Assembly (NCBI GenBank): GCA_012934845.2
Contig: WNNJ02003349.1
Coordinates: 1 to 64,000 of the forward strand
Length of the DNA stretch: 64,000 nt
Reading direction: 5' to 3'
Source of the DNA: Pomphorhynchus laevis
Taxonomy: Eukaryota; Acanthocephala; Palaeacanthocephala; Echinorhynchida; Pomphorhynchidae
Below, one piece after another: positions 54,930-64,000 of the stretch. Each line of letters begins with the position of its first letter. Position 1 is the stretch's first letter. A program made the translations under genes and the position numbers. The notes beneath the pieces are model-generated. The model was not told the DNA's origin and did not search any database. It was given only the letters and a program-made list of their open reading frames with translations.

Positions 54930-55215
54930 TATAATTTAAGAGCTGAATGGTTCATATTGTGCTCCGGGAGCTTACAAGCTTCAGTTTTATAATCAATAAT
55001 TTTGATAAAAACCGGAGTTCGATCACAAGTAGAGCAGACTTCGTTATCACTCCTAGACGATATGATGGTAGCCGGCAGCACTCATCAGTAGGGTGAACTA
55101 CCATCAGTCGTTTCGGCTGCCTTGTGATGTATTTAAAAGCCATCTCCGAGAATTCGCTGACGTGGTAGCATTGTCATTACCTCTTTAAACTAACCATGTG
55201 CTTTCTGGATCATCC
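54930..55215 (-). repeat. Hammerhead-bearing terminal repeat, unit 2
   Basis: Direct repeat of unit 1 with a handful of substitutions. The scrambled hammerhead is at 55,047-55,121. One stem III base differs (CTACCATCAT). Confidence 0.8.
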
Positions 55216-55559
55216 TAATTTATATTAATAATTTTATATTATTATAATTAAAAATTTAAATTAGCATCACCATGATCATGTTTGAAATTTCATAGCACAA
55301 TGTACAATTAAATTTACAGAGGGAAGTAAGATAAAGTAAAATAAATCAACAAAAAATATGCTTACTTACAAAGAACTTTTTAAATGTCACGATTTGTCGA
55401 TTGGTAAAGTTCGTCTACGTGAAAGTATTTGACTAAGACAATCACCTGAAATTTGCATCGCCTTCTATAAAATTTTATCAGCATTGTAATACCAACAAAA
55501 ACAAAAAAGCATTATCCTTTTGATAGTCCATCTACAGTTTTACTTTCTCTCAAGAGAAT

Positions 55560-56035
55560 AACGTCTCTCCAGAGAAGAAGGTCTCTCAAGAGAATAACGT
55601 CTCTTAAGAGAAGAACTTTTCTCAAGAGAACAAGGTCTCTCCAGAGAACAAGGTCTGTCAAGAGAACAAGGTCTGTCAAGAGAACAAGGTCTCTCCAGAG
55701 AACAAGGTCTGTCAAGAGAACAAGGTCTGTCAAGAGAACAAGGTCTGTCAAGAGAACAAGGTCTGTCAAGAGAACAAGGTCTGTCAAGAGAACAAGGTCT
55801 GTCAAGAGAACAAGGTCTGTCGAGAGAACAAGGTCTGTCGAGAGAACAAGGTCTGTCGAGAGAACAAGGTCTGTCAAGAGAACAAGGTCTGTCAAGAGAA
55901 CAAGGTCTGTCAAGAGAACAAGGTCTGTCAAGAGAACAAGGTCTGTCAAGAGAACAAGGTCTGTCAAGAGAACAAGGTATCTAAAGAGAACAAGGTCTCT
56001 CGAGAGAACAAGGTCTCTCAAAAGAAGGTCTTCTC
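55560..56035. repeat. 18-bp minisatellite, about 26 units
   Basis: The consensus AACAAGGTCTGTCAAGAG is repeated head to tail, with variant units (TCTCTCC, TCTGTCG) grouped at the edges and in the middle. As 18 is a multiple of three, the minus strand stays open for 169 codons and would give a DLVLLT hexapeptide repeat. I see no domain, and take it as a non-coding tandem repeat. Confidence 0.9.
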
Positions 56036-56039
56036 TTAA

Positions 56040-58180
56040 TAAAGTTTCTTAATATCAGCTGATGTATTCATTTGTTTGTTCCGTCTTTTTATCGTGAGAT
56101 CATACATGTGATTGCTTAACAGTAAAGCTCATTATATAATACATGTTCAATTTATTATTCGTTTCTCCCTTTGATATGTTTCTTATAAAATTCAAATATT
56201 ACTTTTCAAGTCTAAGAAGCGTAGTTGATCTTAAAGTTATTTGTAAATAATTTATTCCTTGATCAGATCAGTGGTGTCAGACCACAAGATTATAATATAT
56301 AACCACTATGAGAATAAAAATAATATCCTTAATATAATTTGATATTTAGGTAATTAATAAAAGTTATTAATTAAAGTAATTTATTAATCTTTTAAACAAG
56401 ATTTTTTGATTATTTTAAAAATAATGCATCATGGCACATAATGAATATGCATGACATGTAAAATACAGATCGTTTATTTCTAAAATTGAAATGTTACTTA
56501 TGAAGACAGTAACTATTTCAATTCATTAGAAAATGCTGAGTGTTACTAATACATTTGTACTTATATATCCTATTTACATAATTTATTTGGTCATTTCTGA
56601 AAATTGCACGTATTTCCTGATATCAGTAGCTGACACACTGCTATTTGATTAAGCCACATTAATTTACAAATTCAAAATGTATCTATAGCGGATAAATAAC
56701 GAAGGATATTTTATTTTCTAAGCTAATCATATTTTCGCATTGTTTGTCTGCGAATTTCTGGAAAATCTTGTTAGATACTTTGATTTTTCAGCTATAAATT
56801 TTCGTTAACTCATTAATTACGTGAAAAGACATAAAAAATGCCTTGAAGCGTTTACGTAGTCAAATTGTTTCTTAGTAGAATCTCATGCGGGATTCAATTT
56901 AATTTAGTACCATTAAATATATTGGTTCCATCGTCAAAATAAAAAATAAGCATCATTTTAATAACGAAAGCAATTTGCTGATACGATCAATTAATCTAGA
57001 GTAGTTTCATATTATTTTTCGATTTATTTAATATTTGATAAATATTACACCTTAATAAATAAATATCAATATTTGATATTTTAATAAATAAAATGCTTAA
57101 ATAAAATGTGTCGCTTTAAAAGATGTTTTATCATCTCTTAGTGTAGCAAAAACTAAGAACAACCAATTAATACTTCATTAGCAATTAGCATAGCTAAATA
57201 CCATAGGATTCTAACTTATTATTTAACATTATCTATAATAAAGGAATTATCAAGATTGAAAACTATTAAAAATGACTGTTTAATTTGCCATATTGTTTCC
57301 TACTCAAAAATTGTAATGTAAAAGAACGTATATACACTTTGCTATCTTTCTAAAAAAGCATGTCTTCTGTAAAGCAAATGACACACAACACAACTATAGT
57401 TCAGATAAACCCAAGTATTCCTCTCGCTTGTTCCCCATCAAAGCCAATCAATATTTTTGAGGCAAGCTTGTCTGAAAGTATAAAAACCTGTTTTAAAATG
57501 TGTTATTACGCTATCTATGTATCTACATATAATTTAATTGTTACACAAGAGTAATTATGCATTTTGCGGCTTAAAGACATTAATAAAAGCAAGAAGATAT
57601 TAGGATCAATATATACGAAATTTTCATTTTATATTGACATAACAGCACATTACCGTTCTTCGATTTAGATATGTTCTCTTCCTCATCATTAAGAAATAAA
57701 AAAGCTAATTTCAGCTGCCGCAGTATTAATAAAATTTGTGTATGGTTTGCGCTGCCTTTCCTCGAAGTAAAAATTATTGGGAGTAGATTACACTTTCGAA
57801 AACAGTATAGCCATTTAAAAAAGTATAAAACACTATAGCGGATAACAAATTACTTCGATTTCTGTAAATTAATGATAAATTCGTAATAGAAGTTTGAGAA
57901 CACAACGATTTAGAAGTGCTGAATTGGATGTGAGGACATTATATCTGAGAAAACCAAATATAAAAGGTAAGTAATCTGTGAGTAACTCTCATTGTATGCT
58001 CTATATTTTGTAAAAGCATAAATAACATTATTTAAACGTACTTATTATAAACAAGGCGTTGTGTTAATCAGGTTATCATCATACAGGTTAATATCTAAAT
58101 ATTTTTAATTTGTCCTCGCTTGATTTATGTATTTTCACATATTTCACTTACCTTAGAAGCACAAACACATAGATTCTATT
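56040..58180. other. No gene or repeat recognised (upstream of Shaw)
   Basis: AT-rich single-copy-looking DNA. A 64-codon frame at 57,360-57,554 has no recognised motif. It may contain 5' untranslated exons or regulatory DNA of the channel gene, but nothing can be pinpointed. Confidence 0.55.
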
Positions 58181-58184
58181 GCAA

Positions 58185-58417
58185 GTCAAATCAGCTAACT
58201 GAGTCACGTATTTAATATAATTATAAAATAAACAAAACATAATAATGCTAAATCAAAATTTAAATAATTAAATAATAAAATTAATAATTGTTTTTAGATT
58301 TTCTATAATTTAAATCAAGTTAAAATAAAAAATTGAAATTTAAAATAAACGTCATTTTTATGAATTGACTAATAAATAACATACGTTGTATCAGAATAAG
58401 AATTAGAGGTCATCAAA
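58185..58417 (-). repeat. Naiad terminal repeat, copy n (minus)
   Basis: AAATCAGCTAACTGAGTCAC, the AT-rich half, and AGAATTAGAGGTCATCA. It stops within the CTGATGA word, so it is truncated on the hammerhead side. Confidence 0.75.
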
Positions 58418-58898
58418 AAATAACTTACTTGTGTTGTGTGATAAAAAAGAGCAATTGGCTTAAAATCTTTTAAAAGTAATTTGCAATATTTTCTTGCATA
58501 CAGAGACAAATTTGAAATTACAATTTTAAATTAAAATTTTATTTTTTAGGAAATTTAGCATCTCAGGTACACAATTGAAAGTAGCAATATATAAGATTGT
58601 AATAAACTCGAAACATCTAATATTATGAATTTTCGTCGTTTAAGCTTGATAATGAATTTTAATTTATGGTAGTAATTTATGATGAAACATATTGTTATAT
58701 GTTGACATATAACATATTGTCATATTGATTTCATATTGATGAAGCACATCACTATTCTGATTTTAAACATAAGAAAAAGTTTAGCAAAATATTTAAAATA
58801 TTGACGATATTCAATTTATCGATGGATATTTTTCAGTTTATTGATAATGGAGTACATTATTATACTTAGGAGATTAGTCGTGCAGAATCACATATACA

Positions 58899-59218
58899 AT
58901 GACAGATGCAGATAACAGAGTTACAATAAATGTTGGAGGTGTTCGTCATGAAACCTATAAAACCACACTTAAAAAGATTCCGGCAACTCGTTTATCAAGA
59001 TTAACTGAAGCTTTATCCAATTACGATCGCGTACTAAACGAATACTATTTTGATAGGCATCCAGGAGTTTTTGCTCAAATTTTAAATTACTACAGAACAG
59101 GAAAGCTGCATTACCCAACCGATGTATGCGGTCCATTATTTGAAGCTGAATTGGAGTATTGGGGTTTAGATGCTAATCAAGTAGAACCATGTTGTTGGAT
59201 GACATATACTACTCATAG
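58899..59218 (+). CDS. Shaw: Shaw/Kv3 voltage-gated K+ channel, first coding exon (T1 domain)
   Basis: This encodes the N-terminal tetramerisation (T1/BTB) domain of a delayed-rectifier potassium channel subunit. The domain assembles four subunits at the cytoplasmic face. Residues 7-106 carry [20 protein letters not shown], the strongly conserved [20 protein letters not shown], and the zinc site of non-Shaker channels, H71-x5-C77-x20-C98-C99. Start: the ATG at 58,899 is the first after an in-frame TAG 24 bases upstream and gives MTDADNRV, comparable with fly MDSENRV. The exon ends after CATAG, followed by GTAATT; the split Arg codon (phase 2) is completed by exon 2. It is very similar to arthropod Shaw and shows no sign of decay. 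Confidence 0.93.
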
Positions 59219-59559
59219 GTAATTCGGTTAGGCTATATCTCAATATTTTTAGTTAAACGCTATTTTTGAAACTAAAGTAATTCAACTATAAAATTTTTAT
59301 TGTTTTTTTATTAAGTTATAGCAAGTAATAAATATGCAGAAGAATGTTTATAAATCTAAATTATAATAATTTTTTTAATTTATTATAATTTAATAAATTA
59401 ATAATTTAATTTATAATTTATAATTTAAAAATATTTAAATTATATTTATATTTAATTATATTTAATTTTAAAATATTCACAAAAATGTTTTATTTTGTGT
59501 ATACAAAAATATTTTTATATTCTTTGATTATATATTATGTATTTAATGTATAAATTTTT

Positions 59560-60480
59560 ACTAATCAGATAACTGAGTACCATATAAAAATTTTAAAAAG
59601 TAAATATTTAGATCTTAATATTTTCTTTAATTCTGATTGTTATTAGATAGAAAGTTTTATGAAATGATTATTAGAATGAAGATCGGCGTTATTCAGAAGG
59701 AATCGATATGTTATCAAATTTGGGCCTCCATTCCTCCATTCAACATAGCTAAAATATATACTAATAACGTATTTTATTTCTGATGAAATTCGATTATTCC
59801 AATACTTTTTAAACCAATACTGAGTACATTATTTACTATTCATCATAAAAATTTCCTATGGCATTTTATTGTTTAGCTTTTATAATAAATACCCATTTTT
59901 ATATGTAATGTATATCAATTAAATTATATAAATAATTATTTAGAAGATTTATATCAGTACATATTGTTGCAATTCTTAAAATTTCATTATTTAATGTATT
60001 AAATTTTATATTATTTGATATGCATGAATGCTCATGCAAAAATATGTTTCTTGTAAATTTTAAATATGTCATCTTTACGATATAAATTAATAGTAGTTTT
60101 AGTTAATGTTAATTTAATGCTCATATCTAGATATAATACGAAGTATATTATTTATTATCCTATGATAAAAATTTTCCGGTAATGATTTTAAATTTATTTT
60201 TAATATTATTGTGTTGATTTATATATTTTACTATTTTCTGTTTGATGGTATTTTTATAGTAACCTAGTTTAAAATATGTATCTATTAAATTATTTAAATG
60301 ATTTTGAATGAAAGCCAATATCATTACATATTGTTGCAATTCTTAAAATTTCATTATTTAATGTATTATATTTTATATTATATGGTATGCATGAATGCTA
60401 ATTCAAAAATATGATTTTTAAAAAGTATGACACATTCTAAAAAATATGTCATCATATTTACGGTATAAATTAATAATAGT
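59560..60480 (-). mobile_element. Two Naiad-like 3' fragments in Shaw intron 1 (minus)
   Basis: A first fragment (about 60,135-59,570) has the RT C-terminal stretch followed by a decayed TR. A second (about 60,480-60,140) repeats the RT C-terminal stretch (minus: ATTTTAAGAATTGCAACAAT). Both are short and old, and the same region appears twice in tandem. Confidence 0.65.
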
Positions 60481-60660
60481 TTAAATTGATGTTATTTTTG
60501 CGGCTTCTATGCTCTCGTATACCCATAATAATGCAATTATCTAATGATTTTAAGCTGCTAGATTAAATTTGGCTTGTTATAAATTTTATTTTGCCAAGTT
60601 TGAAAATATTTTATTTTGAATTGAAATTATGCAAAATAATAAAAAAAAAATTAAATTATA

Positions 60661-60826
60661 GGAACTGGATCAAATAAGAGGAAAATTTTGTATTGATATT
60701 TCGCTAACCTCTGTTAGCATATTGAGAAAATTACAATGTAAGATTGTAATTGTAATTTTCAAAAGATGCTAACAGAGATTAGCTTAATATCAATAAAAAA
60801 TTTCCTCTTTTCTTTAATCCAGCTCC
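60661..60826. repeat. Foldback element (~80-bp arms) in Shaw intron 1
   Basis: GGAACTGGATCAAATAAGAG (60,661) pairs with the end CTTTAATCCAGCTCC (to 60,826). GCTAACCTCTGTTAGCAT and ATGCTAACAGAGATTAGC lie at mirror positions, with a short AAAATTACAATG-type centre. It looks like a MITE or hairpin repeat, about 166 bases, with some arm mismatches and no coding. Confidence 0.7.
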
Positions 60827-60829
60827 AAT

Positions 60830-61550
60830 AATTCTTTATCAATAATGGATCATCAACTATTTAAAATTTGAATTTTTTATTGTCTTTCAGTATAAGACAT
60901 ATTACAGCTAAAAACTTTTGACAACAATGATATGTTGTAATTATTATTAATGTGAATGCGAAGTGGATAATTATTATCTGATCATGTAATGCGAAATTAT
61001 TTATTAATTTTGTGATAAATAAAGTTAATACAAATATTTTGCCATGATCAATTTGCATGGTAAGCTAAAGAAAGTAGCTCACATGATTTTTCAATTGTAT
61101 TCATGGCTTTTATGTATTCATGACATTCATCTACGATTTTTTCAATTATTGCAATTAAAATTAAAAATAGCAATTATTATTGATATGATAATATTTATTA
61201 TGTAAAAGTAGCCTTTCAGCATTAAGCGGGAAACAAAAATGTACATATACACAAATAATAAAATACAACAAGAAAATATTCATGAAATCAAAAAGTCATT
61301 TGTAAGAATTTGAATTACCGATCATTTGCTCGACTGCCTGACTTAACAATTGCATTGAGATCAAATGGTTTGGGTAAACGGTGTTTGCAAGGTAAGTAGT
61401 TAACGAATTGATTTGCTTGAGTGACAATTTGGAAAGGACAGGTCAATGAAACAGATGAGAAATGTGTAGACATTGAATGCGACAAAATTTAGTGGCAATA
61501 ATTCGAACGATCGTATGATGGGATACGGATTATGCAAAACCGTGAATAAT
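60830..61550. other. Intronic DNA, nothing recognised
   Basis: Part of Shaw intron 1. Low-complexity AT-rich, with no repeat family or frame of note. Confidence 0.55.
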
Positions 61551-62112
61551 CGCTACTTCCAAATTTCACTACTTCCAAACTCTAAATATAAATTCCTAAT
61601 AGAAAGTAAATGAGAAAATAAAAATAAAATAAATAGAATTAAAAGTATAAAAGCATACAACTTAAAAAGGAATGTATAACATAATAATAAAATATAAACA
61701 TAAATATTAAATAGTATTATTGACAAAATTGTTTGTTTTGTAGATTACCGACCTCTAATTCCAAATTAAACTACTTTCAAATTTCTTATCCTAAAAAAAT
61801 ATTGACAAAATTGTTTGTTTTGTAAATTACGGCCCTCTATTTCCAAATTAAACTACTTTCAAATTTCTTATCTTAAAAAAATATTGACAAAATTGTTTGT
61901 TTTGTAGATTACGTCCCTCTACTTCCAAATTTCTTATCTTAAAAAAATATTTGTTGACAAAATTGTTTGTCTTATGCCGAAATTGTATGACAAAATTGTT
62001 AGTTGTATGCCTTTACACTTTTAATTTTATTAATTTTATTTTTATTTTCTTATTTACTTTCTATTTATAATTCTTATTTAGAATTTGTAAGTAGTGAAAT
62101 TTGGAAGTAGCG
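61551..62112. mobile_element. Non-autonomous TIR element (MITE-like, ~562 bp) in Shaw intron 1
   Basis: Terminal inverted repeats of about 111 bases: 61,551-61,662 starts CGCTACTTCCAAATTTCACT and 62,002-62,112 ends with its complement AGTGAAATTTGGAAGTAGCG. Arm identity is high to the eye. Inside is an 83-84-bp tandem repeat. There is no transposase. Flanking target duplications are not obvious. Confidence 0.78.
61718..61985 (+). repeat. ~84-bp tandem repeat inside the TIR element
   Basis: TTGACAAAATTGTTTGTTTT recurs at about 61,720, 61,803 and 61,884, each followed by CCTCTA-TTCCAAA and AATTTCTTATC. The last unit is shortened. The embedded CTACTTCCAAA resembles the terminal sequence, so the units may derive from the ends. 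Confidence 0.8.
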
Positions 62113-63073
62113 GACCCTAACAATGCAAAACTTATCATGATAACTGTATATATGGGCGCGGGTAATAAGTGATATTTTCTTTGCGTGTAGTTTATGCAAT
62201 AGTGATTTCAATGTATTTGACGCTAAGAATATTTCAGGGTCGATTTCAAAGGGCTTAGTAGTAAATTGTTTAGTGTGTTGCTTGAATGTGGATGTTTTAG
62301 AGAAACGAAAATGTTGTCAATAGTCTACTGATAGGGAATTCATCTATGTGATTGATATTGTATTGATAGGGTTTAATAATAATAAAAAAACTTTAATATC
62401 CACATTATATAATATAAATCTATTGACTTTAAAAATATCAATTGCTCTGAAAAGTAGCTAATATTTAACACAATTAGGGCATCATATATTTAAAAGTTAA
62501 CTATTAAAAATGATTTCATAGACATGCGTATACGGATGATCGTATGAGCTTGCATTTTTTAACGTTTAGCTAGAAAAGCACCAAGATACTATAAGTAGTA
62601 TCGTATAGATCATTTTAGTTATACATGATTAAGCAATCAATTCCAATCTCAAAATTTGGCCTTCGTAACTTATTGTTGCAGGCAGCCAATCGTTGCTTTG
62701 CAGCGCTCAATATGAATTTCTATTTTTCGAATATTTTCATTTTAAAAAACGTTACTATCAGTTTTACTTAGTTATAAAGAAACGCTCTATCAAAAAGGAT
62801 GATTAGAAAGAAACAGCTATATATAGCAATATTTACAATGGTCAAATTTATAGTCCAATTTATACAATTTTACCGCTAAGTATCAATAGTTCAAGTTTAC
62901 AGCGAACTTGCATAAATTAACTACTAAACATTATATTATATTTGTAATAAAATATTAAAAAAAAATAAAAATTGAGAATTTTCAGCAGTTAGGGAATTAC
63001 GTGAACAATAAAATTGCAAAAATTTCTTCATTTTTAGACTTGAACAACATCAATAATTGTAATTTATGCTTAG
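62113..63073. other. Intronic DNA before Shaw exon 2
   Basis: No repeat or frame recognised. It ends in the acceptor TTTATGCTTAG at 63,073, with only a weak pyrimidine tract. Confidence 0.6.
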
Positions 63074-63296
63074 AGAAACTGAAGAAGTTCTGATGGTGCT
63101 AGATCGATTAGACATAGATACAGAACCTCCAACAGATGAAGCAATTGCAAAGCGGTTTGGTTATGATTTTGATATGAACATTCGCCATAAAAATATGAGT
63201 TTAAAGGAATATTTACATACATTACCTTGGTATCGACGCATACAACCAAACATTTGGCAGTTATTTGACGAGCCCAATTCTTCTACCCAAGCAAAG
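63074..63296 (+). CDS. Shaw: Shaw/Kv3 K+ channel, second coding exon (T1-S1 linker)
   Basis: The exon continues from exon 1: the first base completes AGA (Arg), then ETEEVLMVLDRLDIDTEPPT and DEAIAKRFGY. It ends RRIQPNIWQLFDEPNSSTQA plus K at 63,296, followed by donor GTGAGA (phase 0). Fly Shaw has the matching [20 protein letters not shown] before S1. Between FGY and RRIQP this protein has about 11 more residues than fly Shaw (including IRHKNMSLKEYLHTLPWY), lengthening the linker. Acceptor TAG is at 63,071-63,073. The membrane segments must lie right of the window. Intron 1 is 3,855 bases. Confidence 0.9.
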
Positions 63297-63840
63297 GTGA
63301 GAATTATTATCCAAATAAATGTATAAGGCCAGCTATTTGCAGCAAGTGTTGCATAATTACTCGATTTTGCGAGATTGTAAAATTACAGGTTAACATATTA
63401 GGTATAAATTAAAATAGTTTTATAAAATTCCATTTTAGCACAGTACGGAAGTAAATTTGATAACAGATTGAAGTATTTTCTAAATGACTGACAAAGTACG
63501 TTTCATGGAAATTATCGACTATTTAGTCATTCGATTCATTATTAGTAAAAATAAAAATTATAAACTATATAGATACGCTACAGATAAATTTGATTAAATA
63601 CAGTCTACCAGTATCTAGATGATATGTGTTAATAAAGTTAAAAATATCTACTGTATATTGGGTTTATTACAAACATATTTTTAATATTGCTCAACAAATT
63701 GAGAATTTATTTGAAAATTTAAAATTTTTTAATTTACTTGAAATTATGAAATATTATTTACTTATATTATTTTATTATTATGATATTAAAATATTTTATT
63801 ATTATGATATTTATTATAATATTATTTATTATATTTTAAT
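63297..63840. other. Shaw intron 2, first part; nothing recognised
   Basis: AT-rich with a TATTATTATGATATT run at 63,765-63,840. No gene or known repeat before the Naiad fragment. Confidence 0.6.
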
Positions 63841-64000
63841 ATTTCAAAATATAAATACATACGATTTTAGTACGCTTTATACAATTTTAGATTTAGTAGA
63901 TATTAAAGAAGCGTTAGTAAAATTAATTAATCTAATATTCGGAATATATATATGTTATAATAACTATAACGCTTATCTAACAAAAATTAAACCATCAAGT
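63841..64000 (+). mobile_element. Naiad-like PLE RT fragment, running off the window
   Basis: The reading NTYDFSTLYTILDLVDIKEA (motif A) continues LVKLINLIFG and NNYNAYLTKIKPS. It matches 12,900-13,055 and 28,980-29,130 closely with a small deletion. It lies within Shaw intron 2 and continues past 64,000. Confidence 0.78.

Noticed and set aside
55512-56021. 169-codon minus-strand frame as a real repeat protein
   Set aside because: It is explained by an 18-bp minisatellite; no start context, domain or splice structure supports coding.
57360-57554. 64-codon frame as a small gene or an extra Shaw exon
   Set aside because: No recognised motif, no good splice sites and no resemblance to channel sequence.

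Overview
The window is animal nuclear DNA, very AT-rich and intron-bearing, most likely from an arthropod. The main anchor is the first two coding exons of a Shaw-type (Kv3) potassium channel at 58.9-63.3 kb. They have clean GT/AG splice sites and a cytoplasmic T1 domain very close to insect Shaw. Two other candidate host genes are present: a single-exon Lys/Arg-rich, histone-like protein at 15.4 kb and an unrecognised four-transmembrane protein at 41.1 kb. Nearly everything else is transposable-element debris. There is no prokaryotic gene organisation, no CRISPR array and no rRNA or tRNA that I can support.

Region by region. 0-3.3 kb: a Naiad-like Penelope-like element (PLE) whose GIY-YIG domain lies upstream of the reverse transcriptase (RT), interrupted by a fragment of an R2-like LINE, then a canonical PLE. 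3.3-10.2 kb: a LINE inserted into that PLE (LINE-A), a CR1/L2-like LINE with a long intact frame on the minus strand (LINE-B), and an acidic ORF built from a 273-bp duplication. 10.2-14.5 kb: PLE GIY-YIG genes on both strands, a (TA)n tract and another Naiad-like copy with two tandem terminal repeats. 15-16 kb: the basic protein gene. 16.5-24.5 kb: a decayed R2-like LINE, two arrays of a ~310-bp repeat carrying hammerhead ribozymes, an internally inverted PLE and AT-rich satellite. 25-28 kb: an LTR-element fossil and a decayed LINE. 28-32 kb: two Naiad-like copies tail to tail. 32-37 kb: two R2-like LINE copies around a ~0.5-kb-arm palindrome made of PLE 3' ends. 37-41 kb: more Naiad-like copies. 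42-53 kb: LINE-C in a PLE 3' end, PLE pieces and a second LINE-A. 53-56 kb: PLE termini, a duplicated hammerhead-like repeat and an 18-bp minisatellite. 58-64 kb: the Shaw exons with repeats in the introns.

The most interesting thread is self-cleaving RNA. One ~310-bp tandem repeat contains a textbook hammerhead at 19,238-19,316, with all three stems and every core base. This looks like a retrozyme, a small non-autonomous element thought to be mobilised by PLEs. PLE ends elsewhere carry standard half-hammerhead cores. Two unrelated repeat families, the Naiad terminal repeat (about 15 copies) and the 54.6/55.0-kb repeat, contain all three hammerhead strands with complementary stems but in an order that cannot fold within one unit. 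In the first family, two tandem units would supply the normal order.

Domain calls come from reading translated motifs by eye; no database search was run. Element borders are usually good to some tens of bases.
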